The notes under the pieces were generated by a model, which did not search any database, was not told where the DNA came from, and saw nothing but the letters and a program-made list of their open reading frames with translations. From Mycobacterium sp. 3519A (GTDB taxonomy: Bacteria; Actinomycetota; Actinomycetes; Mycobacteriales; Mycobacteriaceae): DNA of 64,000 bases. A program made the translations under genes and the position numbers. Positions 45,693 through 56,995 of this stretch are shown here, piece after piece. Positions within the stretch are counted from its first letter, which is position 1. The number at the start of each line of letters is the position of its first letter. The stretch spans positions 992,001 to 1,056,000 of the forward strand of contig NZ_OESG01000013.1 in assembly GCF_900240945.1 (NCBI RefSeq). The letters are read 5' to 3'.

Positions 45693-46153
45693 GACGCCCG
45701 CATCTCGGCGGCGGCGGCGAGCACCGCGCGCACCACCCGGTTGTGCGCCCCGCAGCGGCACAGGTTGTCGTCGAGCGCGGCGCGCACCTCGGCTTCTGCG
45801 GGATCGGGATTGGCCGCGAGCAGGGCTGCGGCGCTGACCACGATGCCGGACATGCAGTAGCCGCATTGCGCGGCCTGACCCTCGACGATGGCGCGGGCGA
45901 CCGGATGCGGCGAGCCGTCGTCGCCCAACCCCTCCACGGTGGTGACCGCCTTCTCCGTCACCGCCCACAGCGGGGTGTCGCACGAGTACACCCGGTGCCC
46001 GTCGACCAGCACCATGCAGGCACCGCAGACGCCCAGCCCGCAGCCGAACCGGGTGCCCTTCAAACCGAGGTGGTTGCGCAGCACGTACAGCAAGGCGGTG
46101 TCGTCGTCTGCATCGACGTGTCGGGTGCGGCCGTTGACCTGAACTTCTGCCAT
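45689..46153 (-). CDS. Molybdenum hydroxylase, [2Fe-2S] small subunit
   Basis: A 154-aa iron-sulfur subunit paired with the large subunit. Plant-type cluster ligands are in FGCGLGVCGACMVLVDG (about residues 36-52) and SCDTPL (about 58), and the second cluster ligands in QCGYCMSG (about 95-102) and LCRCGAHNRV (about 130-139), spacing typical of IorA/CoxS-type proteins. The ATG at 46153 is used. The gene is first of the two-gene operon, diverging from the STAS gene by 178 bases in which no gene is seen. Confidence 0.9.
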   Translation of the reverse strand: MAEVQVNGRTRHVDADDDTALLYVLRNHLGLKGTRFGCGLGVCGACMVLVDGHRVYSCDTPLWAVTEKAVTTVEGLGDDGSPHPVARAIVEGQAAQCGYCMSGIVVSAAALLAANPDPAEAEVRAALDDNLCRCGAHNRVVRAVLAAAAEMRAS

Positions 46154-46331
46154 GCCTCCAGCATCACCGCCGTTGCCCCCTGCGTGCCCTGAACCACTGC
46201 TGTGAATTCGCTGTCGGCGACGCGGGTGGGTGGGCCCCGGCGATGTCAACTAATCTGTTCCCCGGTTCAGACTGCAGCCTGTGTAAACGCACGACCCGTC
46301 GACGGACGGGCGCTTCGACGCTGGGTGAGGT

Positions 46332-46700
46332 ATGGGCAAAGAGCAGTTGGGTGAAGAGTGGCTGGGCCGGGTGGCGATCGTCGCCATGTCGGGTGAGCTG
46401 GACATGGCGACCGCGCCGCAACTCGACGAGGCGGTGCAGGCCGCCCTCGCCAAGAAGCCGGCAGGTCTGATCGTCGACCTCCTCGGGCTGACCTTCCTCG
46501 CCTCGGCGGGAATGCAGCTGCTCATCGAGATCTGCGACCAGGTCACCCCGAGCATCCGGTTTGCCGTGGTCGCGGACGGTCCCGCCACCAGCAGGCCGAT
46601 GAAGATCACCGGGGTCACCGATGTCGTCGACGTGTTCAGCACACGAGACGTAGCTCTCAACAGCTTTTCCGAATGTAATCGGCCGGATTCGGGTATCTGA
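46332..46700 (+). CDS. STAS-domain anti-sigma factor antagonist
   Basis: A 122-aa SpoIIAA-like protein. The STAS domain begins VAIVAMSGELDMATAPQLDEAVQAAL (about residues 13-38) and has GLTFLASAGMQLLIE (about 51-65), the region of the phosphorylated Ser; the usual DSSG is here ASAG, leaving one candidate Ser. It is followed after nine bases by an ATPase of the anti-sigma kinase type, so the pair should form a partner switch controlling a sigma factor. No sigma gene is next to it; the target is unknown. Confidence 0.85.
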   Translation: MGKEQLGEEWLGRVAIVAMSGELDMATAPQLDEAVQAALAKKPAGLIVDLLGLTFLASAGMQLLIEICDQVTPSIRFAVVADGPATSRPMKITGVTDVVDVFSTRDVALNSFSECNRPDSGI

Positions 46701-46709
46701 CCGAACACT

Positions 46710-47177
46710 GTGAGCGAATCAAGTAACGACCCGCGCCCCGACGGACAGGTGTTCGTCGGCAGCGGCACCGCCGACGTCGCAACCGCGTCGCAGCTGCGGC
46801 GCGAGTTCGCCGACTGGCTCGGGCAACGATTCGCCCTCGACGAGATCAAGCTCGGCGACGCGATCCTGGCGGTGTACGAGGCGCTGGCCAACGCCGCCGA
46901 GTTCGCCTATGTCGGCAGGCCCGCGCCGGGTGCCCTCTCGATCGAGGCCCGCCACGACAGCACCGCCAACCGGCTCGACGTCACCGTCCGGGATTTCGGG
47001 ACCTGGCGCGAGACGGTGCACGCGGTGCCTGACAACACGCGAGGCCGCGGCATACCGCTCATGAAGGCCCTCGCCGACGAGGCGGAGATCGACCGGACCC
47101 CCACCGGCACCGTCGTCGTGCTGCGATTCGGTGACGTGCGGCCGGCCGAGGGGGAGACGTTCGCCGCGTCGGCGTGA
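46710..47177 (+). CDS. RsbW-like anti-sigma kinase ATPase
   Basis: A 155-aa GHKL-fold protein. LGDAILAVYEALANAAEFAY (about residues 47-66) is the N box, VTVRDFGTWRE (about 89-99) the G1 box lacking its second Gly, and NTRGRGIPLMKALADEAEI (about 106-124) the G2 region. It should bind the adjacent STAS protein and a sigma factor. GTG start 46710, nine bases after the STAS stop. It is short and lacks other domains. The cognate sigma factor is not in the window unless it is the ECF gene at 34 kb, which is unlikely. Confidence 0.83.
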   Translation: MSESSNDPRPDGQVFVGSGTADVATASQLRREFADWLGQRFALDEIKLGDAILAVYEALANAAEFAYVGRPAPGALSIEARHDSTANRLDVTVRDFGTWRETVHAVPDNTRGRGIPLMKALADEAEIDRTPTGTVVVLRFGDVRPAEGETFAASA

Positions 47178-47205
47178 TGTCACAGCTGGCCGCGACACTG
47201 CGGAC

Positions 47206-47835
47206 ATGCTCGATCTCGTCCTGCCGCTCGAGTGCGGCGGCTGCGCGGCGCCCGCGGCGCGCTGGTGTCCCGCCTGCGCCCGCCAACTCGCTGTCAGCGC
47301 CGACCAACCGCACCTGATCACGCCGCGCGTCGATCCGGGCGTGCCCGTGTTCTCCCTCGGCCGCTACGCCGGGCCGCGCCGGGCCGCCATCGTCGCCGTC
47401 AAGGAACACGGTCGGGCCGACCTGATTCGCCCGCTCGCCGATGCCGTCGGGGCCGCGCTCGGCAACCTCGTCGGCTGGGGTCTGGTCGGCACGCCGCTCA
47501 CCGTGGTGCCCGCACCGACCCGGCGGTCCGCCGCCCGCCGCAGAGGCGGCGACCCGGTCACGCGGATCGCGCGGGCAGCGACCGCGAACCACGCCGGACT
47601 GCGCGTCGTCGCGGCGCTGAGGATGCGGGGGCTGGTCCGGGACTCCGTCGGACTGTCCGGTGCCGACCGGCAACGCAATGTCGCGGGACGGGTGAAGCTG
47701 GTCGAGGCGGTCACGGGCGCGGTGCTGGTGGTCGACGACATCGTCACCACGGGCGCGACGGCGGGCGAATCGGTGCGCGTCCTGCACGCCGCGGGCGCCC
47801 ACGTCGTCGGGGTGCTTGCGATCGCCAACGCCTGA
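47206..47835 (+). CDS. ComF-family phosphoribosyltransferase-like protein, Rv3242c-like
   Basis: A 209-aa protein. An N-terminal zinc-finger-like CGGCAAPAARWCPAC (about residues 10-24) precedes a PRTase-type domain with the PRPP loop GAVLVVDDIVTTGATAGES (about 172-190). ComF proteins take part in DNA uptake or recombination in other bacteria; in mycobacteria the role is unknown. The ATG at 47206 has a GACACT -10-like element six bases upstream, so the mRNA may be leaderless. The order ahead of hpf and secA1 matches Rv3242c-Rv3240c. Confidence 0.85.
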   Translation: MLDLVLPLECGGCAAPAARWCPACARQLAVSADQPHLITPRVDPGVPVFSLGRYAGPRRAAIVAVKEHGRADLIRPLADAVGAALGNLVGWGLVGTPLTVVPAPTRRSAARRRGGDPVTRIARAATANHAGLRVVAALRMRGLVRDSVGLSGADRQRNVAGRVKLVEAVTGAVLVVDDIVTTGATAGESVRVLHAAGAHVVGVLAIANA

Positions 47836-48139
47836 CGTCAGCGACGATTCGGCCACCGCGGCACGGCCCGAAAACAGCCCCATGTGAAGAACTGAAAACG
47901 GGTGCGCGAATTTACTGGCACTCCCGGGTGAACACGATTACCGTCGGCAACAACCACCCGTGAATGCCTCACGGCGGCGCTCTAAACGCAGCGCCTGTAT
48001 CGCCATCAGCGGTAGGAGGTGAGTAGTCGACACCTTGCACCGGCGGGTGGCGCGGACATGCAGACCCCGCCGGCGCGTTTGTTAAACACAAGCCGGGCAC
48101 GCTTTAGCGTGCGACTCCGTAGAGAGCGAGTTGTAAAGC
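47836..48139 (+). other. Non-coding region upstream of the hibernation factor gene
   Basis: 304 bases without a convincing gene. It contains two small hairpins: GGCGCT/AGCGCC at 47976-47995 with eight-base loop, and GCACGC-TTTA-GCGTGC at 48097-48112, 27 bases before the hpf ATG. An AGGAGGT with a GTG nearby opens a frame out of phase with hpf but no protein-like sequence. It is probably a long 5' leader carrying stress promoters; none can be assigned. Confidence 0.45.
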
Positions 48140-48814
48140 ATGTCAAGCCATTCCGTGGACTCCGACCGCACAACAATGGTGATCGAGGACGAGCGGCAAG
48201 AACCGACTCCGAACGCAGAGGTCGTCGTCAAGGGTCGCAACGTCGAGGTCCCCGACCACTTCCGCATCTACGTTTCCGAGAAACTGTCCCGACTCGAACG
48301 ATTTGACCGCACCATCTACCTGTTCGACGTCGAGCTGGACCACGAGCGCAACCGGCGCCAGCGGAAGAACTGCCAGCACGTCGAGATCACCGCACGCGGA
48401 CGCGGCCCGGTCGTCCGCGGCGAGGCGTGCGCCGACAGCTTCTACGCCGCCCTCGAGTCGGCGGTCTGCAAACTCGAAAGCCGGCTTCGCCGCAGCAAGG
48501 ACCGCCGCAAGGTGCACTACGGGGACAAGACCCCGGTGTCGCTGGCGCAGGCCACGGCCGTCGATCCGGTGCCGCCGACACCGTCGACCGACGACACTCC
48601 GCAGACCGACGGAGCGGCCATCGAGGATCACGAGCCTGGGCGCATCGTGCGCGTCAAGGAACATCCGGCGACGCCGATGACCGTCGACGACGCGCTCTAC
48701 GAGATGGAACTCGTCGGCCACGACTTCTTCCTGTTCCACGACAAGGAGAGCGACAAGCCCTGCGTGGTCTACCGCAGGCACGCGTACGACTACGGACTGA
48801 TCAGGCTCGCATAG
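48140..48814 (+). CDS. hpf: Ribosome hibernation promoting factor, long form
   Basis: Binds the 30S decoding centre and drives stabilised or dimeric ribosomes in stationary phase or zinc limitation (MPY/RafH-type, Rv3241c). The 224-aa protein has an N-terminal S30AE domain: VVVKGRNVEVPDHFRIYVSEKLSRLERF (about residues 28-55), CQHVEITARGRGPVVRGE (about 78-95), DSFYAALESAVCKLESRLRRSKDRRK (about 99-124), then an acidic linker and a C-terminal dimerisation domain, MTVDDALYEMELVGHDFFLFHDKES (about residues 178-202). The ATG at 48140 follows a GAGAGCGAG. Confidence 0.92.
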   Translation: MSSHSVDSDRTTMVIEDERQEPTPNAEVVVKGRNVEVPDHFRIYVSEKLSRLERFDRTIYLFDVELDHERNRRQRKNCQHVEITARGRGPVVRGEACADSFYAALESAVCKLESRLRRSKDRRKVHYGDKTPVSLAQATAVDPVPPTPSTDDTPQTDGAAIEDHEPGRIVRVKEHPATPMTVDDALYEMELVGHDFFLFHDKESDKPCVVYRRHAYDYGLIRLA

Positions 48815-48938
48815 GAGGTGGCGGGCGAGTGCGCATCGCAGGCGACCGAAGGGCGCCGAGGCGCCGAGCTTGCCCAGAACCGACCGTCATCTAGACGCTT
48901 TCCAGCGGCTTCGACCAGCAATTTCGACGGGTCACCTA

Positions 48939-48974
48939 CGATGGACCTCGTCTGATAAAGCCTGAGGTCCATCG
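48939..48974 (+). promoter_or_regulatory. Inverted repeat in the secA1 upstream region
   Basis: CGATGGACCTC (48939-48949) and GAGGTCCATCG (48964-48974) pair perfectly over 11 bases around a 14-base loop, 29 bases before the secA1 GTG. TACGAT (48937-48942) overlaps the left arm and fits a -10, giving a transcript start near 48949. It may be an RNA hairpin in the leader or an operator. Confidence 0.5.
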
Positions 48975-49003
48975 AACCCATTGAGAAAAGCTGAGGAAAT
49001 CGC

Positions 49004-51831
<2,828 letters not shown>

Positions 51832-51835
<4 letters not shown>

Positions 51836-52374
51836 CCGATCTGCAGGGCGACCACCCGCCAGCGGTCGTCGCGGCGCTCGATGCGTCCCGCGATGGCCCG
51901 CACCCGGTGGCCGCGGGTGTACGTCGCGAAGAGCTCACCGGTTCGCTCGTCGACCATCCGCACCCGGACCCGGCCGAGCGAGGCGGACGCGTTCTGCGGC
52001 ATGCGCGTCAACGTGGTGAGGGTGTCGATCAACGCCGGCGCCACCACCCGGTGCAGTTGCGGGATGGGTCGGCGCCGGTCGACGACCTCCAGGATGCGGC
52101 GCAGCGCCGCATCGGCGAACGCCACCACCGCCGGCGGCGGCAACGGACTGCGGGGCAGCGGACGGACCGGTCGAAGGGTGCGCACGGTGCGGCGGTGCAG
52201 CGCGGCCGACGACGGCGGCGGGCACGCGGCGAGGCCGACCGGCGGTGGCTCGCAGTCGATGATCGGCGTCGTGAGCGACACCGGTGCGGACGGAACTCGG
52301 GATGCGGTCATGGATGCTCTCCAGCGGTCGTATGACGAGGACGGCATCTGCTGGAGAGTCGCAGACATAGTCAT
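51832..52374 (-). CDS. Rv3235-family Ala/Arg/Pro-rich protein
   Basis: A protein of up to 180 aa resembling Rv3235 (DUF6459). The N-terminal half is Pro/Ser-rich, low complexity and has several candidate Met starts (ATG at 52374, a shorter ATG at 52311). The C-terminal half is a compact domain: [34 protein letters not shown] (about residues 95-130) and [38 protein letters not shown]. The RRRP motif and the linked pattern are the family signature. In M. tuberculosis it lies beside tgs3 as well. Some family members are partners of secretion proteins, but function here is unknown. Confidence 0.75.
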
Positions 52375-52498
52375 GATCGCACGGCTTCCCGACGTCCGGA
52401 CTCACCGAATGCACCCGTGATGCAGACACACAGATCCGGCCGATAACCTGCACGGGGGCCAAGTGAGAAGGATGAACGTCTAGAGGGGGGCGCATCGG

Positions 52499-53908
52499 AT
52501 GGTGACCAGGTTGTCGACGTCGGACGCGTCGTTCTATCACCTGGAAGACACCTCGACCCCGATGTATGTGGGCACGCTGTCGATCCTGCGCAAACCGCGC
52601 AGCGGGCTGAGCTACGAGACCCTGCTGGCCACCGTCGAGCAGCGGCTGCCCCAGATCCCGCGCTACCGCCAGAAGGTGCGTGAGGTCGCGCTCGGTCTGG
52701 CCAGGCCGGTGTGGATCGACGACAGGGACTTCGACATCACCTACCACATCCGGCGGTCGGCGCTGCCGTCGCCGGGCAGCGACGCGCAGCTGCACGAGCT
52801 GATCGCGCGGCTCGGCTCGCGGCCGTTGGACAAGTCCCGCCCGCTGTGGGAGATGTACTTGATCGAAGGCTTGGCGCGCAATCGAATTGCCATCTACACC
52901 AAGTCGCATCAAGCGTTGGTGAACGGCATGACCGCGCTGGAAATCGGGCATGTCATCGCCGACCGGACCCAGAAGCCGCCGGAGTTCGGCGAGGACATCT
53001 GGATTCCCGCGCGTGAGCCCAGCGACCGTCAACTGGTGCTCGGCGCCGTCGGCGAGTGGATCATGCGGCCTGCCGAACAGATGGCGGCGGTCCGCTCGGC
53101 GGTGACCGAGGTGGCGACCAACGCCGGTCAGCTGGTCGAGGTCGGCAAGCGGGTGGTCAACGTGGCGCGCACCGTCGCCCGCGGCACGGCGCCGAACAGC
53201 CCGTTGAACACCACGGTTTCGCGCAATCGGCGCTTCACGGTGGCCGCGCACCGACTCGACGACTACCGGATGGTGCGGGCGCGCTACGAGTGCGACGTCA
53301 ACGACATCGTGCTCGCCGTCGTCGCGGGCGCCCTGCGGAACTGGCTGATGTCCCGCGGGGAACCGGTGACGTCGTCGACGACGGTGCGCGCGATGGCGCC
53401 GATGTCGGTGTACCCGGACGCCGAGATCGACTCCACCGGACCGGGGCAGGCGATCAGCGAGGTGACACCGTTTCTGGTCGACCTGCCGGTGGGGGAGGGC
53501 AACGCCGTGGTGCGGCTGTCGCAGGTGTCGCATGCCACCGAGTCACACCCGACCCACGCCAGCTTCGTCGACGCCAGGACCATCGTCACGCTGTCGGGTT
53601 TCGCGCCACCGACGTTGCACGCCATGGGTATTCGCGTCGCCACCACATTCTCCGCGCGCCAGTTCAACCTGCTGATCACCAATGTGCCCGGCGCGCAGAA
53701 GCAGATGTTCGTCGCGGGCACCAAACTGCTGGAAACCTATGCGGTGCCACCGTTGCTGAACAACCAGGTGCTGGCGATCGGCGTGACGTCCTACAACGGC
53801 ATGCTCTATTTCGGCATCAACGCCGACCGCGACGCGATGAGCGATGTCGGTGTGTTTCCTTCGCTGCTGCGCGAATCCCTGGACGAACTGCTGGAAGCCG
53901 CGCAATAG
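52499..53908 (+). CDS. tgs3: Tgs3-like wax ester synthase / diacylglycerol acyltransferase
   Basis: Acyl-CoA-dependent acyltransferase of the WS/DGAT family making triacylglycerol or wax ester (Rv3234c-like). The 469-aa protein has LDKSRPLWEMYLIEG (about residues 113-127) and, where most family members have the catalytic HHxxxDG, SHQALVNG (about 138-145); the first His is Ser and the Asp is Asn. I recall the same change in Rv3234c, so it is a property of this subgroup. A C-terminal PxLxNxVxxxR-like region (LLITNVPGAQKQMF, about 385-398) is kept. Catalytic strength is therefore doubtful. ATG start. Confidence 0.85.
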   Translation: MVTRLSTSDASFYHLEDTSTPMYVGTLSILRKPRSGLSYETLLATVEQRLPQIPRYRQKVREVALGLARPVWIDDRDFDITYHIRRSALPSPGSDAQLHELIARLGSRPLDKSRPLWEMYLIEGLARNRIAIYTKSHQALVNGMTALEIGHVIADRTQKPPEFGEDIWIPAREPSDRQLVLGAVGEWIMRPAEQMAAVRSAVTEVATNAGQLVEVGKRVVNVARTVARGTAPNSPLNTTVSRNRRFTVAAHRLDDYRMVRARYECDVNDIVLAVVAGALRNWLMSRGEPVTSSTTVRAMAPMSVYPDAEIDSTGPGQAISEVTPFLVDLPVGEGNAVVRLSQVSHATESHPTHASFVDARTIVTLSGFAPPTLHAMGIRVATTFSARQFNLLITNVPGAQKQMFVAGTKLLETYAVPPLLNNQVLAIGVTSYNGMLYFGINADRDAMSDVGVFPSLLRESLDELLEAAQ

Positions 53909-53924
53909 CGGCTAACCTCCTTGG

Positions 53925-54422
53925 GTGCGTGTCTATGTCCCCGCGACTCTGGCCATGTTGCAGCAGCTGGTCGCCGATCGAGTGCTGCATGCCCGCAGCG
54001 GAACCGCTTTCGCGGTGACGCCGACGCTGCGCGAGGCCTACGCCGAGGGCGACGACGACGAACTGGCCGACGTGGCGCTGCGCGAAGCCGCGCTGGCGTC
54101 GCTGCGGCTGATGGCCGGCGAGGGCACGTCGAACCTGCCGCCGCGCCGGGCGGTGGTGGTCGCCGACGTCGACGGAGCGACGCCGCGCCCGGATCTCGAC
54201 GACGCGGTGGTGCGGCTGGCCGGTCCGCTGGCCTATGACGACGTGATCGCCGCCTACGTCGACAACGCCGACGCCGAAGCCGCGGTGGTGCCCGCCATCG
54301 AGGCCGTCGACGCCGCCGACCTCGGCGATGAGGACGCCGAATTCACCGTCGGCGACGCCCAGGATCACGATCTCGCCTGGTACGCCCCGCAAGAGCTGCC
54401 CTTCCTGCTCGAGCTGCTCTGA
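53925..54422 (+). CDS. DUF6912 family protein, Rv3231c-like
   Basis: A 165-aa acidic protein starting [19 protein letters not shown]. It has [20 protein letters not shown] (about residues 45-65), VVVADVDGA and a strongly acidic tail rich in Asp/Glu ending LPFLLELL. Family members are conserved in actinobacteria without assigned function. TAACCT (53913-53918) ends six bases before the GTG, so the mRNA is probably leaderless. Its stop is followed by the operator and ferredoxin reductase gene. Confidence 0.75.
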   Translation: MRVYVPATLAMLQQLVADRVLHARSGTAFAVTPTLREAYAEGDDDELADVALREAALASLRLMAGEGTSNLPPRRAVVVADVDGATPRPDLDDAVVRLAGPLAYDDVIAAYVDNADAEAAVVPAIEAVDAADLGDEDAEFTVGDAQDHDLAWYAPQELPFLLELL

Positions 54423-54447
54423 TGGTGCTCCCTTGGCTGAAGCGGAA

Positions 54448-54467
54448 AACCTACGGTACCGTAGGTT
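54448..54467. promoter_or_regulatory. Perfect 20-bp palindrome before the ferredoxin reductase gene
   Basis: AACCTACGGTACCGTAGGTT is symmetrical over all 20 bases and contains TACGGTACCGTA, a member of the TACGGNNNCGTA motif also seen twice before desA3. TAGGTT (54462-54467) fits a -10 box. A TetR-type repressor site is likely. Confidence 0.65.
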
Positions 54468-54520
54468 CTGTCTCCCGGAGTACGGGCAGCGCAATCCTGA
54501 AACTGGGGCAGGAGCTTTCC

Positions 54521-55693
54521 TTGGGCAAGAAATACAGCACGAGCAGGCCCGCAGCCGTTCTCGCAGACACCGTGCGGCCGACCGTCAAAGGCGCCGGTAA
54601 GCACCGCGGCTGGGGCGCCGCGCGCGCGATCGCCGAGCGGATCACCACCCCGCTGCTGCCCGACGACTACCTGAAGCTGGCCAACCCGTTGTGGTCGGCG
54701 CGGGAACTGCGCGGCAGGGTGCTCGAGGTCCGACGCGAGACCGTCGACTCCGCGACCCTGGTCATCAAGCCGGGGTGGGGTTTCTCGTTCGACTATCAGC
54801 CTGGCCAGTACATCGGCATCGGTGTGCTGGTCGAGGGGCGCTGGCGGTGGCGGTCCTATTCGTTGACCTCCAGTCCGGTGACCGGAGCCGCAGGGCCGGC
54901 GACATTGAGCCGCGAGGCGCGCGTCATCACCATCACGGTCAAGGCGATGCCCGAGGGGTTCATGTCGACGCATCTGGTCGGTGGGTTGGCGCCGGGCACC
55001 GTCGTCCGGTTGGCCGCGCCGCAGGGCAACTTCGTGATGCCCGACCCGGCGCCGGCCTCGGTGCTGTTCCTCACCGCCGGTTCCGGCATCACGCCGGTGA
55101 TGTCGATGCTGCGCACGCTGGCCCGTCGCGACCAGATCACCGACGTGGTCCATTTGCATTCGGCGCCAACGGAATCCGACGTGATCTTCGCCGCCGAGCT
55201 GGCCGAGTTGGCGCGCAGCCACGACAGCTACCGGATTCGGTTGCGCTCGACACGCACCGAAGGGCGGCTGGATTTGTCCCGCCTCGACGACGAGGTGCCC
55301 GACTGGCGTGAGCGCCAGACCTGGGCCTGCGGGCCCGAGGGCATGCTGAACCAGGCAGAGGGCGTCTGGTCGGCGGCGGGCATCGCCGAGCGCCTGCATC
55401 TGGAGCGCTTCGCCGCATCGAAGGGTCAGGTGCAGGGCCGGGGCGGCACCGTCGAGTTCGCGCGTGCAGGCAAGACGATCACGGTCGACGCCGCCACCCC
55501 GCTGATGGACGCGGGCGAGCAGGCCGGGGTGCAGATGCCGTTCGGCTGCCGGATGGGCATCTGCCAGTCGTGTGTGGTGGGCCTTCTCGACGGCCATGTC
55601 CGCGATTTACGCACCGGCGTCGAGCACGAACCCGGTACCCGTATCCAGACGTGCATTTCCGCGGCGTCCGGCGATTGCGTACTCGACGTCTGA
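54521..55693 (+). CDS. Ferredoxin/flavodoxin-type NAD(P)H oxidoreductase supplying DesA3, Rv3230c-like
   Basis: A three-domain reductase that should deliver electrons from NAD(P)H via FAD and its own [2Fe-2S] centre to DesA3. After an N-terminal tail there is an FAD domain with [10 protein letters not shown] (about residues 111-120), a nucleotide-binding domain with [20 protein letters not shown] (about 181-200) and [10 protein letters not shown] (about 267), and a plant-type ferredoxin C terminus with [13 protein letters not shown] (about 344-356) and TCIS (about 378). The TTG at 54521 is chosen: AGGAG lies six bases before it, and the palindrome at 54448-54467 would otherwise be coding. An ATG at 54422 overlapping the previous stop (TGATG) would give 423 aa. 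Confidence 0.82.
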   Translation: MGKKYSTSRPAAVLADTVRPTVKGAGKHRGWGAARAIAERITTPLLPDDYLKLANPLWSARELRGRVLEVRRETVDSATLVIKPGWGFSFDYQPGQYIGIGVLVEGRWRWRSYSLTSSPVTGAAGPATLSREARVITITVKAMPEGFMSTHLVGGLAPGTVVRLAAPQGNFVMPDPAPASVLFLTAGSGITPVMSMLRTLARRDQITDVVHLHSAPTESDVIFAAELAELARSHDSYRIRLRSTRTEGRLDLSRLDDEVPDWRERQTWACGPEGMLNQAEGVWSAAGIAERLHLERFAASKGQVQGRGGTVEFARAGKTITVDAATPLMDAGEQAGVQMPFGCRMGICQSCVVGLLDGHVRDLRTGVEHEPGTRIQTCISAASGDCVLDV

Positions 55694-55696
55694 GCT

Positions 55697-55743
55697 TTAC
55701 CGGCTGGTAACTTACGGATTCGTAGGTTACGGTAGCGTAGGTA
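55697..55743. promoter_or_regulatory. desA3 upstream region with two TACGGNNNCGTA operators
   Basis: TACGGATTCGTA (55713-55724) and TACGGTAGCGTA (55728-55739) start 15 bases apart and match the palindrome core before the reductase gene; the first, extended to 55709-55728, is 16 of 20 identical to it. TTACC-GGCT-GGTAA (55697-55710) adds a small inverted repeat. The desA3 ATG is at 55762, with GGAGAAGGGAGG before it. Confidence 0.62.
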
Positions 55744-55761
55744 GGAGAAGGGAGGCGGAAC

Positions 55762-56988
55762 ATGGCAATCACAGACGTACCGGCATTCGCACATCTGACC
55801 GAAGCCGATATCGACAATCTCGCGTTCGAACTGGACGCAATTCGCCAGGACATCGAGGACTCCCGAGGCGAGCGCGATGCGCGCTACATTCGCCGCACCA
55901 TCGCCGCCCAGCGGGCCCTGGAGGTGGCGGGCCGGCTGATGCTGGCAGCGGGTTCGCGCCGCTCCGCGTGGTGGGCGGGCACGGTGACCCTCGGCGTGGC
56001 CAAGATCATCGAGAACATGGAGATCGGCCACAACGTCATGCATGGCCAATGGGATTGGATGAACGATCCCGAGATCCACTCCACCACATGGGAGTGGGAC
56101 ATGAGCGGTGCCGCCAAGCACTGGCGGTTCACTCACAACTTCATGCACCACAAGTACACCAACATCCTCGGCATGGACGACGACGTGGGCTACGGTCTGC
56201 TGCGCGTCACCCGTGACGACAAGTGGAAGCCGTTCAATCTCGGCAACTTGTTCTACAACACGATGCTCGCGGTCGGTTTCGAGTGGGGTGTGGGGCTGCA
56301 GCATCTGGAACTCGGCAGGATGTTCAAGGGCCGCGACGACCGCGACGCCACCATGGTGCGGCTGCGCGAGTTCTCGGCCAAGGCGGGTCGTCAGGTGGTC
56401 AAGGACTACGTCGCCTATCCGGCGCTGACCTCGTTGTCGCCCGGCGCGACCTACTCTTCGACGCTGAAGGCCAACGCGGTGGCCAACGTCATCCGCAACG
56501 TCTGGGCCAACGCGGTGATCTTCTGCGGCCATTTCCCTGACGGCGCAGAGAAATTCACCAAGACCGACATGGCCGGTGAGAGCAAGGGCGAGTGGTATCT
56601 GCGTCAGTTGCTCGGCAGCGCCAACTTCGAGAACGGTCCGGTGTTGCGCTTCATGAGCGGCAACCTGTGCCATCAGATCGAGCACCACCTGTATCCGGAT
56701 CTGCCCAGCAACCGGCTGCACGAGGTCTCGATTCGGGTGCGCCAGGTGTTCGACAAGTACGACCTGCCGTACACCACGGGCTCGTTCCTGGTTCAGTACG
56801 GCAAGACGTGGCGCACCATCGCCAAGCTGTCGCTGCCGGACAAGTATCTGCGCGACACCGCCGACGATGCGCCGGAAACGCGCAGCGAGCGGATGTTCGC
56901 CGAACTCGAACCGACGCAGCGCAGTGGCCTGAAGTCAGCGATCGCCGCCGTGCGCGCCCGACGCCGCGCGAAGCGCCTCGCCGCGTAG
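55762..56988 (+). CDS. desA3: DesA3, acyl-CoA delta-9 desaturase
   Basis: Membrane di-iron desaturase making oleate from stearoyl chains with electrons from the upstream reductase. The 408-aa protein has hydrophobic segments about residues 70-90, 150-180 and 235-260 and the three histidine boxes: HNVMH (about 90-94), HNFMHHKYTN (about 127-136) and HQIEHHLYPD (about 306-315). These agree with Rv3229c. It is the second of the pair controlled by shared TACGGNNNCGTA sites. The gene ends near a long inverted repeat. Confidence 0.94.
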   Translation: MAITDVPAFAHLTEADIDNLAFELDAIRQDIEDSRGERDARYIRRTIAAQRALEVAGRLMLAAGSRRSAWWAGTVTLGVAKIIENMEIGHNVMHGQWDWMNDPEIHSTTWEWDMSGAAKHWRFTHNFMHHKYTNILGMDDDVGYGLLRVTRDDKWKPFNLGNLFYNTMLAVGFEWGVGLQHLELGRMFKGRDDRDATMVRLREFSAKAGRQVVKDYVAYPALTSLSPGATYSSTLKANAVANVIRNVWANAVIFCGHFPDGAEKFTKTDMAGESKGEWYLRQLLGSANFENGPVLRFMSGNLCHQIEHHLYPDLPSNRLHEVSIRVRQVFDKYDLPYTTGSFLVQYGKTWRTIAKLSLPDKYLRDTADDAPETRSERMFAELEPTQRSGLKSAIAAVRARRRAKRLAA

Positions 56989-56995
56989 ACCCGGC

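Noticed and set aside
48070..48105. SigF-like promoter before hpf
   Set aside because: GTTT and GGGCA are present but spacing and -10 sequence do not fit well enough.
48019..48306. ORF with AGGAGG before hpf
   Set aside because: Overlaps hpf out of frame, Arg-rich, no protein-like composition; the Shine-Dalgarno directly abuts the GTG.
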